A DNA stretch of 64,000 bases, taken from positions 1-64,000 of the forward strand of contig NZ_LZKJ01000093.1 of the NCBI RefSeq assembly GCF_001672775.1, in the 5' to 3' direction. The notes beneath the pieces were generated by a model. That model did not search any database, had not been told where the DNA came from, and worked only from the letters and a program-made list of their open reading frames with translations. The DNA comes from Mycobacterium kyorinense. GTDB lineage: Bacteria; Actinomycetota; Actinomycetes; Mycobacteriales; Mycobacteriaceae. This document shows, in pieces, positions 46,893-61,800 of this stretch. Positions within the stretch are counted from its first letter, which is position 1. Every line of letters begins with the position of its first letter. The translations under genes were made by a program, and so were the position numbers.

Positions 46893-49800
46893 CCGCCGAC
46901 ACAGGGCCGCGGCTGTCGTCGATCGATCTGCTCGATGAGGATGAGCAGGCCCAGCTAGACGAATGGGGCAACCGGGCGGTATTGACTGCGCCGGCGACCG
47001 GGCGGGTGTCGATTCCGGTGTTGTTCGGTGCGCAAGTCGAGCGCACGCCTGAGGCGAGGGCGGTGGTCTGCGGCGAGACTTCGTGGACTTATCGCGAACT
47101 GGACGAGGCCGCAAACCGGTTGGCGCACTTACTGATTGCTCATGGTGTGGACGCGGGACAACCCGTGGGATTGTTGTTGTCGCGGTCGGCTGACGCGATC
47201 GTGGCGATTTTGGCGGTGTTGAAAACCGGGGCGGCATATCTGCCGATCGACCCGGCGGCACCGATGGCGCGGACGCAGTTCATGCTCGCCGATGCCGGAC
47301 CGGTCGCGGTAATCACCACGACCGGGCTGGCCGACCGGCTCGACGGGCATGACGTACTCGTCATCGACGTGAACGATCCCACTGCGGCCACACAACCCAG
47401 CACGGCGCTGCCGGTACCTGCCGCCGACGATATTGCCTACCTGATCTACACCTCGGGCACCACCGGGGTACCCAAGGGGGTGGGCATCACCCACTACAAC
47501 GTGGTCCAGCTGATCAAGGCACTGGACGCAGCGTTGGCAGGTCAGGTGTGGACGCAGGGTCATTCATTGGCCTTCGACTTTTCGGTGTGGGAGATCTGGG
47601 GTGCGTTGCTGCGCGGAGGGCGCCTGGTGGTGGTGCCCGAAGAGGTGGCCGGATCCCCGGAAGACTTCCGCGACCTCCTAGTCGCCGAAGAGGTCAGCGT
47701 GCTCACGCAAACGCCGTCTGCGGCGGGAATGCTCTCGCCCGACGGTTTGGGACCGGTGACGCTGCTGGTCGGCGGTGAGGCGTGTCCGGCGGCGGTGGTG
47801 GATCGCTGGGCGCCGGGGCGGGTGATGATCAACGCCTACGGTCCGACGGAGACCACGGTGTATGCGGCGATCAGTACACCGCTGGCCGCGGGCACGGGCG
47901 TGGTGCCGATCGGTGCGCCGGTAGCCGGGGCGGCGTTGTTCGTGCTCGACGAATCGTTGCAGGCGGTGCCGGCTGGCATTGTCGGGGAGTTGTATGTCGC
48001 CGGCACCGGTGTGGGGGTTGGGTATTGGCGCCGCGCGGGGCTGACATCGTCGCGGTTTGTTGCGTGTCCGTTCGGCGGTGCGGGGACACGCATGTATCGC
48101 ACCGGCGATTTGGTCTGGTGGGGCACTGACGGGCAGTTGCGTTATCTGGGGCGCTCCGATGAGCAGGTGAAGATCCGCGGCTATCGCATTGAACTCGGTG
48201 AGGTCCAGGCGGCGTTAAGTGCGCTGGATGGGGTGGAGCAGGCGGTGGTCGTTGACCGCGAAGACCGCCCTGGCGACAAGCGTCTGGTGGGTTACGTCAC
48301 GGGCACCGCAGATCCCTCACAGATCCGCGCTCGGCTGGCCGAGCGGTTGCCGGCCTACATGATTCCGGCGGCGGTTGTGACACTGGATAGCCTGCCGTTG
48401 ACGGTCAACGGCAAACTCGACAAGCGAGCTTTGCCGGCACCGCAGTACCAAGACGCCGATGCTTACCGTGCTCCGGCCACCCCTACCGAGGAGATTCTGG
48501 CCGGCATTTATGCCCGGGTGCTGGGGCTGGAGCGGGTCGGCGTCGACGACTCATTCTTCGACCTCGGTGGGGATTCACTGTCGGCGATGCGGGTGGTTGT
48601 GGCCGTCAATGCCGGCTTGGGCGCCAACGTTGCGGTGCGCACGCTATTCGAGGCCCCCACGGTGGCCCAACTGGCGCCACGTATCGGCGAGGACGGCGAC
48701 CGCCGCGCGCCGCTGGTGGCCGGCCCGCGGCCGTCGAAGGTCCCGTTGTCGTTCGCGCAGAGCCGGTTGTGGTTTTTGGACCGGTTCGAGGGCGGGGCGG
48801 CGACCTACAACATGCCGACCGCGTTTCGGATCAACGGAGCGTTGGATGTCGAGGCACTGGACTCGGCGCTCGATGATGTGATCGCTCGCCATGAAGCGCT
48901 GCGCACGATATTTCCCGATGTTGACGGCGTGGCGGTGCAGCAGGTGTTGCCGGCTCAGCCGGGGATGTGGCGGCGCGGCGGTGCTGCCTTGGTGGCGGTG
49001 TCTGAGCAGGATGTCGCCAACGAGTTGGTGAGGTTGGCCGGGTATCGGTTTGATCTGTCCAGCGAGATTCCGATTCGTGCCCAGATCTATGCGGCAGGTC
49101 CCGAGCGGTATGTGGTGGGGATTGTGGTGCACCACATCGCTTTTGACGGCTGGTCACTGGCTCCGATGGTCCGGGATGTTGGTCAGGCGTATGAGTCGCG
49201 TCGGCGCGGCCGTGCACCGGGGTGGCCTGATTTGGCGGTGCAGTATGCCGATTACACGCTGTGGCAACAGGATTGGCTGGGAATCGAGTCTGATCCCGAC
49301 AGTGTGATTACTTCGCAGTTGGCCTATTGGCGGCAGGAGTTGGCCGATCTGCCCGAGGTGGTGTCGCTGCCGACCGACCGACCTCGCCCGGCGGTGCCCA
49401 GCTATCGCGGTGATGTGGTGGAGGTGGGTATCGACCCGCAGCTGTGGGCGGGAGTCAAGGCCTTGGCGGCGGCGCACAACGCGACGGCGTCGATGGTGTT
49501 GCAGGCGGTATTGGCCGTGGTGTTGCACCGGGCCGGCGCCGGTGAGGACATCGCGATGGGCACCCCGATCGCCGGGCGGGTCGATGAGGCGCTGGATGAT
49601 CTGGTCGGGTTTTTCGTCAACACCTGGGTGCTGCGCGTCGGCGTGTCTTCGCAAGATCGGTTTTCCGAGGTGCTGGAGCGGGTGCGGAATAAGGCACTGG
49701 ATGCCTACAGCAATCAGGATGTGCCGTTCGAGCGGCTGGTCGAACAGCTCAATCCGGTGCGCTCCACGGCGCACCACCCGCTGTTTCAGGTGGGCATGGC

Positions 49801-52800
49801 CTTCCAGAACAATGCGCGCCCCGAAGTGGCACTCGGCGGAGTCGGCGTCGAGCCGCTGGCCGTGTTCACCCAAACGTCAAAGTTCGACTTAGACATCCAG
49901 CTGAGCGAGGTGCCTGGTGAGGAGGCGGGCTCGCCGGTGGCTGCAGGCGTGGTGTTGTATGCCACGGATTTGTTTGACCGGTCCAGCATCGAGCGGTTGG
50001 TCGGTTGGTTTGGCCGGGTGATCGAGGCGGCGATCGCTGATGCCTCGGCGGTAGTGGGCCAGGTGTCGTTGCTCGATCGCGGTGAACGAGATCTGTTGCT
50101 AATGCAGTGGTCTGGTGTCGGGGTTGAGGCGCCGGTGGGGGCGGCGCCGCAAATATTGGCGGCGGCGGTGGCGGCCGATGCGCAGGCGGTGGCCGTGGTC
50201 GACGGTGCGGGCAGCCTGTCGTATGGCGAGTTGGATGCGTGGTCGACGCGGTTGGCGCGGGTGCTGATCGAGGCCGGGGTGGGTCCGGAGCGCGCGGTGG
50301 GCGTGGCGATGGATCGGTGTGTGGAGTTGGTGGTGGCCTGGTGGGCCATCGTCAAGGCCGGCGGCACCTACGTGCCGGTGGATCGTTCGCATCCGGTGGA
50401 GCGCATCGCCGCGGTGTTGGATGCGGCAGGGGCAGTGTGTGTATTGGCCTGCGGTGGCGACGATGTCGCCGCCGCTGGGGCGCGGCCGGTACTGCGCATC
50501 GACGAGCTGGATGTCTCGGGACGCCGTGCTGATCCGATCACCCAGGCCGATCGACTCGCGCCGTTGGGGGCCGACAACGGCGCGTACGTGATTTTCACGT
50601 CGGGGTCGACCGGGGTGCCCAAGGGGGTAACGGTCAGCCATGCCGGACTGTTGGGGGTGGCTGCGGCGCAACGCGAGCTGCTCGGCTTGGGTGACCATGC
50701 GCGGGTCTTGATGGTGGCCGCGCCGACCTTTGATGCCTCGGTGTTCGAGATGTTGTGGGCCGCGGGGTCGGGCGCGGCGGTGGTAGTGGCACCGCCGGGG
50801 GTGTATGCCGGCGAGGCTCTGACGGGGTTACTGCACGACCACCGCGTTAGCGCGGCAGTGGTGACGCCGACGGTATTGGCATCGCTGGACCGGGGTCGGC
50901 TCGACGACCTGGGCACGCTGCTGACGATGGGAGAGGCCTGCCCGAGCGAGTTAATGGCTGCTTGGGCGCCGGGCCGGGTGATGATCAATGCTTACGGGCC
51001 GACCGAGACCACGATTTGGGCCACCGGTAGCGCGCCGTTAGTGGCAGGGCAGCCGATCAGTATTGGTGGCCCCATTGCGGGGGTACGCGCATGGGTGCTT
51101 GACGGGTGGTTGTCCCCAGCGCCGGTCGGAGTGGTCGGTGAGTTGTATCTGGGTGGCCCCGCGATAGCGCGTGGCTATGTGGGCCGGTCGGGGCTGACCG
51201 CGGAACGGTTTGTGGCCAACCCCTTTGGCGGTGCCGGTACGCGGATGTATCGCACTGGGGATCTGGTGCGCTGGCGCGCTGAGGGGCAATTGGACTATGT
51301 GGGCCGCGCTGACGCGCAGGTCAAGCTGCGTGGGCAGCGTATCGAGTTGGGCGAGATCGAAAACACGCTGTTGGCTTGCCCGCAAGTCGCTGGGGCCGCC
51401 GCCAGCGTGCACCACAGCGCTACCGGCGCACAGTTGATCGCCTACGTAACTCTTGAGGACATCGCCAGCGCCGAGGACGACACCCAGACCGTTGAGGGGT
51501 GGCAGCACCTCTATGACGAGTTGTACGGCGCTGAGGTCGCGGCGCCGGAATTCGGTATGGATTTTCGGGGCTGGAATAGCAGCTACACGGAAAAGCCGAT
51601 TCCACTGCAGGAGATGGCCGAGTGGCGCGCGGCCACCGTGGAGCGGATCCGTGCATTGCATCCGGCGCGGGTGCTGGAGATCGGGGTCGGTTCGGGGCTG
51701 GTGCTCTCGCAAGTCGCCCCCCAGTGTGAGCACTATGTCGGCACAGACATGTCCGCGGCAGCGATCACGGGCCTGCAGGCGGCGGTGGCCGCACAGCCCT
51801 GGGGTGAGCGAGTCGAATTACGTTGCCAGGCCGCCGATGTCATCGAAGCGCTGCCCCACGGCTATTTCGACACCGTCATTGTCAACTCTGTCATCCAATA
51901 TTTCCCTAACGCCGCCTATCTGCGCCACGTCATCGACAACGCTTTGCAATTGGTAGCCCCGGGTGGCGCGCTGTTCATCGGCGATGTGCGCAACCACAGC
52001 CTGCAAAGCGCGTTGCAGACTGGGATCGCGCTTACCCAGGACGCTACCGCTGATGCCGACGAGATCCGCCAACGAGCTCAGCGCGCGATGCTCGCTGAGA
52101 CCGAATTGCTGCTATCCCCAGAATATTTCACCACTTGGGCTGCTGAGAATCCGTCGGTGGCCGGGCTTGAGATGCAAGTCAAACGCGGAGTAGCCGACAA
52201 CGAACTGACCCGCTACCGCTACGACGTCATCATCTACACCACCCCCACCCCGGTGCGCTCACTGGCCGATGCACCCGTCTGGGCATGGACCGACCATCCG
52301 AGCCTGGAGGGGTTAGCGGAGCGGTTGCTAGCCCAACGTCCGAGTGTTGTTCGCGTGTCCGGAATTCCGCGTGCCGGGGTGATCGGTGAGGTCTGCGTCG
52401 AACACGCCCTCGAGGCTGGGCTGGCGTTAGACGACGCGCTTGCCGACGCTGCCGCCACCACCGCCGGTTCTGTTGTGCCCGAAGACTTGTATCGCATTGG
52501 GGACGACGTCGGGTATCAGGTCGCAGTGAGCTGGGGTGGCCAGCCGGGCATGTTGGATGCGGTCTTCCTGGCCGACAACGATGCGGACCCGCGCATCGCG
52601 CTGACTGACTTGTACTTGCCGGAGGTCGGGCACCGCGGCACCTACGCCAACGATCCGCAAACCAACTCCAAACTGGGTGCGGTGCGACAGCGGTTGGGCG
52701 CATGGTTGCCCGACTACATGGTGCCGGCTCAGATTGTGGTGCTCGAGAAGTTCCCGCTGACCTCCTCGGGCAAGATCGACCGAAAAGCGCTGCCCGCACC

Positions 52801-55800
52801 GAAATTTGCAGCAACGACGTTTCGGGCGCCGCAAAGCCCTACCGAGAAGCTCGTGGCCGAGGTGTTCGCCGAGGTGTTGGGGGCGGCCCGAGTTGGTCTT
52901 GATGACGACTTCTTCGCCCTGGGCGGGGATTCGCTGATCGCTGCGCGGGTCAGTGGGCGGCTGCAACTGGCGCTGGGCCGCCAAGTGCCGGTGCGGTACC
53001 TGTTCGACGCGCCCACTGTCGGGGGTCTGGCCGAGTATCTGCATCGTCACCGTGGCGGGCCCGCCCGCCCGCCGCTGCAGCCGATGCCCCGCCCACAACG
53101 GATCCCGTTGTCGTATGCCCAAAACCGGTTGTGGTTCTTGGATCAGTTGCAGGGGCCGTCGCCGATTTACAACATGCCTGTGGCGTTGCGGATCAGCGGA
53201 GCGCTGGATGTTGAGGCGTTGGGTGCGGCGTTGGGCGATGTGGTGGCCCGCCATGAGAGCCTGCGCACTCTGATTGCGACGGTCGAGGGGATCCCTGAGC
53301 AGATAGTGGTCCCCGCCGAGCGTGCCGAGTTGGGTTGGCAGGTTGTGGATGCCGCTGATTGGCCGTCGGAGCGGCTGGGTGGGGCCATCGACGCGGCGGT
53401 ACGCTATTCCTTTGATTTGGCGACCGAAATTCCCTTGCGGGCATGGCTTTTCCGCCTGGCCGACGAAGAGCATGTGTTGGTGGCGGTGGTGCATCATATC
53501 GCCGCCGACGGCTGGTCGGTCACCCCGTTGGTGCGGGATCTGGGGGTGGCCTACGGCAGCCGCTGTGTCGGGCAGGCCCCCGACTGGGCGCCGCTACCGG
53601 CGCAATATGTCGACTACACACTGTGGCAGCGTGAACACCTCGGTGACCTAGCCGTCAGTGACAGCCCAATCGCTGCCCAGGTGGCCTACTGGCAGCAGGC
53701 GTTGGCCGGGCTGCCCGAGCGCCTGCAGTTGCCCACCGATCGGCCCTACCCGCCGGTGGCTGATTACCGCGGTGCCAGTGTGGCCGTGAATTGGCCCGCG
53801 CAATTGCAGCAGCAGGTCGGCCGAGTAGCCAGTGAGCACAACTCCACCAGCTTTATGGTGATCCAGGCCGCGCTAACGGTGCTTTTGTCCAAGCTCAGCG
53901 CCAGTTCTGATGTGGCAGTAGGCATCGCAATCGCCGGGCGCGGCGACCCTGCGCTCGATGACCTTGTGGGCTTCTTCGTCAACACCCTGGTGCTGCGGGT
54001 TGATCTATCCGGTGACCCTACTGTCGCTGAGCTGCTGGCCCAAATACGATCGCGCAGTCTCACCGCCTATGAGCACCAAGACGTGCCCTTCGAAGTCCTC
54101 GTCGAGCGCCTGAACCCTATCCGAAGCCTGAGCCACCACCCGCTGATCCAAGTCCTGCTCGCCTGGCAGAACTCCGACTGGCAGGACAGTAACGCCGCCG
54201 GGATGGCCCTGGGTGGCCTCCAGGTGTCCCCGTTGGGGGCTGATACTTCCACGGCCCGTACAGATTTGGCGTTTTCGCTGGGTGAACGCTTCACCGATGA
54301 GGGTGCGCCTGATGGCATTGGTGGGGCAGTGGAGTTTCGTACCGACGTGTTTGATGCAGACAGCATCCGAACACTGATCGGGCGGCTGCAGCGGGTGTTG
54401 CTGGCGATTACCGCTGAGCCGGCTCGGCGGTTGTCGTCGGTCGATCTGCTTGATGCGGCTGAGTGGGTTCGGTTAGAGGAATGGGGCAACCGGGCGGTGC
54501 TGACTGCGCCGGCACCCACCGGGGCGTCGATTCCGGAGTTGTTTGCCATCCAAGTGGCGCGTTCCCCGGAGGCGGTCGCGCTGGTCTGCGGCGACTGTAT
54601 CTGGACCTATCGAGAACTGGATGCGGCCTCTAACCGGCTGGCGCACTTGTTGATTGATCTCGGTGTGGGTCCGGGTCAGTATGTGGCATTGCTGCTTTCG
54701 CGTTCGGTTGAGGCGATCGCAGCGATTCTGGCGGTGCTCAAGTCCGGGGCGGGGTATCTGCCGATCGATCCGGCGGTGCCCACGGCGCGGATGCAGTTCA
54801 TGGTTGCGGACGCCGCGCCGACCGCGGTGATCACCACCGCTGGTCTGAGGTCACAGCTCGACGGGTGCGAGTTGGCCGTCATCGATGTCGCCGATCCACG
54901 CATCGATGCCCAATCCAGCACGGCATTGCCGGCGCCGGCTGCCGATGACATCGCCTACATCATCTACACCTCGGGCACGACGGGCACCCCTAAGGGGGTG
55001 GCCGTCACACACCGCAACGTGAGCCGGTTATTTGACTCACTGGATGTGGGTTGGGAGTTGGCCCCAGAGCAGGTGTGGTCGCAGTGTCATTCGTTGGCTT
55101 TCGACTATTCGGTGTGGGAGATGTGGGGGCCGCTGCTGCACGGTGGGCGCCTGGTCGTGGTGCCCGACGAGGTGACGCGCTCCCCGAAGGACTTTCAGGA
55201 CCTGTTGGTTGCCGAAAAGGTCAGTGTGTTAAGCCAAACACCCTCGGCGGTCGGTCTGCTTTCCCCGGAGACCTTGGAATCGACGGCGTTGGTGGTGGCT
55301 GCTGAGCCGTGTCCGGTCGAGGTGGTGGAGCGGTGGGCGCCGGGGCGAGTGATGGTCAATGGTTACGGCCCGACGGAGACCACGGTGTACGCGACGATCA
55401 GTGCGCCGCTGACACCAGGGTCGGGGGTGGTGCCGATCGGGTCACCGCGGCCGGGTGCGGCGTTGTTCGTGCTCGATGCCTGGTTGCGCCCAGTGCCGGC
55501 CGGGGTGGCCGGGGAGTTGTATGTGGCCGGGTCAGGGGTGGGCTGTGGGTATGTGCGCCGGACCGGGTTGACGGCATCGCGGTTTGTCGCTTGCCCGCTC
55601 GGCGGGACCGGGTCGCGGATGTATCGCACCGGCGACCTGGTGTGTTGGCGTGCTGATGGACAGCTGGAGTATTTGGGACGCGCCGATGAGCAGGTCAAGA
55701 TCCGCGGCTATCGCATCGAATTGGGTGAAGTGCAAGCAGCGCTCAACGCCTTAGATGGGGTGGCGCAGGCGGTGGTGGTTGCCCGCGAGGACCGCCCCGG

Positions 55801-58800
55801 CGACAAACGCCTGGTGGGTTACATCACCGGCACCGCCGATCCAGTCGCGTCGCGCACAGCATTGGCTGAGCGGCTGCCGGCCTACATGATCCCCGCAGCC
55901 GTGGTGGCGTTGGACGCCGTCCCGCTGACGCTCAACGGCAAGGTCGATATCCGTGCACTGCCGGCACCGGAATACGTTGCGACGGAGTATCGCGCTCCGG
56001 CCAGTCCCACCGAAGAAATCCTCGCCGACGTTTACGCCCAGATCCTTGGACTGGAGCGGGTCGGGGTCGACGACTCATTCTTCGATTTGGGTGGCGACAG
56101 CATTTCGGCGATGCGGCTGATCGCCGCGGTCAACACCGCCCTGGCGGCTGATCTTTCGGTGCGGGCAGTGTTTGAGGCGCCCACGGTGGCCCAGTTGGCC
56201 CCGCGGGTCGCCGGCGGTCAGGGTCGGCGTAAGCCGTTGGTGGCCGTTGAGCGGCCGGCCAGGATTCCGTTGTCGTTTGCCCAGAACCGGCTGTGGTTCC
56301 TCGACCAGTTGCACGGGCCGTCGCCGGTTTACAACCTGGCGGTGGCGTTGCGGTTGAGCGGGGCGTTGGACGTCGAGGCGTTGGCTGCGGCGCTGGCCGA
56401 TGTGGTGGGCCGCCAGGAGAGCCTGCGCACTCTGTTTGTCGCGGTCGACGGGGTAGCTCAACAGGTCGTGGTTCCGGTTGAGCGGGCCGACTTTGGTTGG
56501 CAGGTCATTGACACCAGCGGTTGGTCGGCAGAGTCGCTGGGAAAGACCATCGAAGCGGCGGTGCGTTACACGTTTGACTTGTCGACCGAGATTCCGTTGC
56601 GTGCAACGCTTTTCCGGGTTTCTGCTGATGAGCATGTGTTGGTGGCGGTGGCTCACCATATTGCTGCTGACGGCTGGTCGGTCACCCCGTTGGTGCGGGA
56701 TCTGGGCGTGGCGTATGCCAGCCGGTGTGTCGGGCAGGCTCCAGGCTGGGCGGCGCTGCCGGTGCAGTATGCCGATTACACGTTGTGGCAGCGCGAGCAG
56801 TTGGGGGATCTGGATGATCCCGACAGTCGCATCGCTGCGCAGCTGGCCTATTGGGAGCAGGCGTTGGCGGGGTTGCCCGAGCGGCTGCAGTTGCCCACCG
56901 ATCGGCCGTATCCGCCGGTAGCTGGTTATCGCGGCGCCAGTGTGGCCGTGGATTGGCCCGCGCACCTACAGGAGCAGATCGCCCGGATCGCTGGTGAGCA
57001 CCACGCGACGAGCTTCATGGTGGTGCAGGCCGCGTTGGCGGTGTTGTTGTCCAAGCTGAGCGCCAGTTGCGATGTGGCGGTGGGGTTCCCGATCGCCGGC
57101 CGCGGCGACGCGGCGCTAGACGGGTTGGTGGGCTATTTCGTCAACACCTTGGTGCTGCGGGTTGATCTATCGGGTGATCCCACGATCGCCGAACTGCTGG
57201 CTCAAATCCGATCGCGCAGCCTGGCCGCTTACGACCATCAAGACGTGCCCTTTGAAGCGTTGGTGGAGCGCCTCAACCCCACCCGAAGCCTGACCCATCA
57301 TCCGCTGATCCAGGTGTTGTTGGCCTGGCAGAACTTTACCGGACAAGACACTGACCACGCCGTCAACCCAGGCCTGGGCGATGTCGACGTCAGCCCCCTG
57401 ACGGTCGACACCCAAACGGCGCGCATGGATCTCACATTTTCGTTGGCCGAACATTTCACCGGCACCGGTGAGCCCGCCGGGATCCGGGGAGCAGTGGAGT
57501 TTCGTACCGACGTGTTCGATGCGACGAGCATCGAGGCGCTCATCGAACGGTTGCTGCGGGTGCTGGTGGCGATCACCGCCGCGCCGAGCCGGCAGCTGTC
57601 GTCGATCGATCTGCTCAATGAGGGCGAGCACGCCCAGCTAGACGAATGGGGCAACCGGGCGGTATTGACCCAGCCGACCACCGCGGTGTCGGTGCCAGCG
57701 TTGTTCTCGGCGCAGGTCGCGCGTGTCCCAGAGGCGACGGCGTTGACCTGTGAAGGCCGCTCCATCAGTTACCGGGAGCTGGACGAGGCCGCTAACCGGT
57801 TGGCGCACTTGCTGGTTGCTCATGGTGTGGGTCCCGGTCAGTGTGTGGCACTGCTGTTTTCGCGGTCCGTTGAGGCGATCACGGCGATACTGGCCGTCCT
57901 CAAAACCGGTGCGGCGTATCTGCCGATCGACCCGGTGGTACCGGCAGCGCGGATGCAGTTCATGCTCGCAGATTCTGCGCCGATCGCGGTGATCACCACC
58001 GCTGGTCTGCGGTCGCGGCTCGACGGATGCGATCTGCTGATCATCGATGTCGACGACACCGACATTGACGCCCAACCCAGTACAGCGCTACCTGCGCCGC
58101 TCCCCGACGATGTCGCCTACATCATCTACACCTCAGGCACTACCGGTGTCCCCAAGGGGGTCGCCGTCACTCATCGCAACGTGACCCAGCTGCTGGAGTC
58201 GGTGAACGCCGACTTGCCACCAGAACAGGTGTGGACGCAATGGCATTCGTTGGCGTTCGACGTTTCGGTCTGGGAAATGTGGGGTGCGTTGCTGCGCGGC
58301 GGGCGGCTAGTGATTGTGCCCGAGTCGGTGGCCCGTTCGCCGGAAGAGTTTTATGCCTTGCTGGCTGCCGAACAAGTCAGCATTTTAAGCCAGACCCCCT
58401 CGGCGTTTTATGCGCTGCAAACCGCCGACGGGCTGGCGCCCGAGCTGAGAGACCAGCTCAAGCTTCAGGCCGTGATCTTCGCGGGCGAGGCGCTGGAGCC
58501 ACAGCGCCTGGGGATGTGGGTGCACCACCACCCGAACTCACCCCGGCTGATCAACATGTACGGCACCACCGAGACGACGGTGCATGCGTCGTTCCGGGAG
58601 ATCGTCGAGTCGGATATCGACAGCCATGCCAGTCCCATCGGAGTGCCGTTGGCGCATCTTGCTTTTTTCGTGCTGGACGGCTGGCTGCGCCCGACTCCGG
58701 TTGGGGTGGTCGGTGAGTTGTATGTGGCCGGTTCGGGGGTGGGGTACGGATATGTGCGGCGGGGACCGCTGACGTCGTCGCGATTTGTGGCCTGCCCGTT

Positions 58801-61800
58801 CGGCGGGCCGGGCGCGCAGATGTATCGCACCGGAGACTTGGTGTGGTGGGGCGCTGATGGCCAGCTGCGGTATGTGGGGCGCGCTGACCAGCAGGTGAAG
58901 ATCCGCGGGTATCGAATCGAACTCGGTGAGGTTCAGGGAGCGCTGGCCGGCGTGGCCGGCGTGGAGCACGCGGTAGTCGTCGCCCGCGAGGACCGCCACG
59001 GTGACAAACGTCTGGTGGGCTATGTCACCGGGACAGCCGATCCCGCCGGGCTGCGTAGCAGGCTGGCCGAACGGCTACCGGCCTACATGGTGCCGGCCGC
59101 CGTAGTGGCGTTGGAAACGCTGCCGCTGACTCCCAACGGCAAACTCGACAAGCGGGCCTTGCCCGCACCGGACTACCAGGATGGCGATCGCTATCGAGCT
59201 CCAGCCAACGCCATCGAAGAGATCCTGGCCGGTATCTACGCCCAGGTCCTCGGGCTCGAGCGGGTGGGGGTCGACGACTCATTCTTCGAACTGGGCGGGG
59301 ATTCGCTGTCCGCCATGCGCCTGATCGCGGCGATCAATGCCGGAATGGATGCCGACCTGGTCGTGCGGACCGTGTTCGAGGCGCCCACGGTTGCCCAATT
59401 GGCGCTCCGTGTCGGCAGTGGTACGGGTCGACGTGAGCCGTTGGTCGCTGGCCCGCGGCCCGCGGTGGTGCCGTTGTCGTTCGCCCAAAACCGGCTGTGG
59501 TTCTTGGAGCAGTTGCAGGGGCCGTCACCGATTTACAACATGCCCGTCGCGTTGCGGATCAGTGGCGCGTTGGATGTCGAGGCCTTGGCTGCGGCGCTGG
59601 GTGACGTGGTGGGCCGCCATGAGAGTCTGCGCACACTATTCGCCGCTGTCGAGGGCACCCCCCAGCAGATGGTGGTCCCGGTCGAGCGGGCCGAGGTGGG
59701 TTGGGACGTCGTTGATGCCAGCGGCTGGTCAGCGGAGCGGCTGGCTGAGGCCGTCGACGCCGCGGTCCGCTACACCTTCGACCTGGCCACCGAGATCCCG
59801 CTGCGCGCTTGGCTTTTCCGGGTTGCCGATGATGAGTACGTGTTGGTGGCGGTGGCCCATCACATCGCCGCCGACGGCTGGTCGACCACCCCGTTGGTGC
59901 GTGATCTGGGAGTGGCGTACGCCAGCCGGTCTGTCGGGCAGGCCCCAGGCTGGGCGCCGCTACCGGTGCAGTATGTCGATTACACGCTGTGGCAGCGTGA
60001 ACAGCTGGGAGACTTCGACGATCCCGGCAGCCGCGCCGCTGCGCAGTTGACCTACTGGCAAGAGACCTTGGCGGGACTGCCCGAGCGGCTGCAGTTGCCC
60101 ACCGATCGGCCCTACCCGCCGGTGGCTGATCAGCGGGGTGCCAGTGTGGCCGTGGATTGGCCGGCGCAGCTGCAGCAGCAGATCGGCCGGGTAGCCGGCG
60201 AGCACAACGCGACCAGTTTCATGGTGATCCAGGCGGCCCTAGCGGTGCTGCTGTCCAAGCTGAGCGCGAGTTCTGATGTGGCGGTGGGCTTCCCGATCGC
60301 CGGCCGTAGCGACCCCGCGCTCGATGACCTGGTGGGCTTTTTCGTCAATACTTTGGTGTTGCGGGTCGATCTATCCGGTGATCCCACCGTCGGCGAGCTA
60401 CTTGCTCAAATACGGTCGCGCAGCCTGGCCGCCTACGAACACCAAGACGTCCCCTTCGAGGTGCTCGTCGAGCGGCTCAACCCCACCCGAAGCCTGACCC
60501 ATCACCCGCTGGTGCAGGTGCTGTTGGCCTGGCAGAACCTGCCTGCGCAGACTGCCGAGCCCGCCGTCAAGTCGAATTTTGGCGATCTGCAGGTCGCCCC
60601 GCTATCGGCTGATACCCACACTGCGCGAATGGATCTGGCGATTTCTCTGGCCGAGCGCTGGGGTGAGACCGGTGAGCCCACCGGGATCCGGGGGGCCGTG
60701 GAATTTCGCACCGACGTGTTCGATGCCGCCAGCATCGAGGCGCTGATCGAGCGGCTAGAGCGGGTATTGGTGGCCATCACCGCCGACCCGACACGAGCAC
60801 TGTCGTCGGTGGATCTGCTTGACGACGACGAGCATGCCCGCCTAGATCGGTGGGGCCACCGGGCGGTGTTGAGCCGGCCGGCGACGCCGGCGTCGATACC
60901 GGAATTGTTCGCCGAGCAGGTAACCCGCGCTGCCGATGCGGTGGCGATCAGCTGCGGTGAGGCGTCGTGGACCTATCGCGAACTTGACCAGACCTCAAAC
61001 CAGCTGGCGCATTTGCTATCTGGCCAAGGTATCGGACCGGGGCAGTGCGTCGCGCTGCTCTTGCCGCGGTCGGCTGAGGCCATCGTGGCGATTCTGGCGG
61101 TGCTGAAAACCGGGGCGGCCTATGTGCCGATCGACCCGACGGTGCCGACGGCCAGGATTGGGTTCGTGCTCGACGATGCCGCGCCGAGCGCCGCGATCAG
61201 CACGACGGCGCTGCGGTCGCTGCTGGACGGGCGCGACGTGCTTGTCATCGACGTCGATGACCTCGCTGTTGAGGGCCAACCGAGTACGGCACTGCCGACA
61301 CCGAAACCTGATGACATCGCCCACATCATCTACACCTCGGGGACCACTGGGGTGCCGAAGGGGGTGGGAATCACCCACCACAACGTGACCCAGTTGACGG
61401 ACTCGCTAACTGCCGGCCTGTCACCGGCACAGGTGTGGACGCAGTGTCACTCCTTCGCCTTCGACTTTTCGGTGTGGGAGATCTGGGGTGCGTTGCTGCA
61501 CGGTGGGCGGCTAGTGGTGGTCCCTGAGTCGGTGGCCGGCTCGCCGGATGACTTCCAGGACCTAATGATCGGTCAAGGGGTCAGCGTGTTGACCCAAACC
61601 CCGTCGGCGGTGGGGATGCTTTCGCCGGAGCGGTTGGCGTCAGTGGCCTTGCTGGTAGGCGGCGAGGCTTGTCCGACTGAGGTGGTGGATCGGTGGGCAC
61701 CGGGCCGCGTGATGATCAACGCCTACGGTCCGACGGAGATCACGGTGTACGCGGCGATGAGCGCGCCATTGGCCCCGGGGTCGGAGGTGGTGCCGATCGG

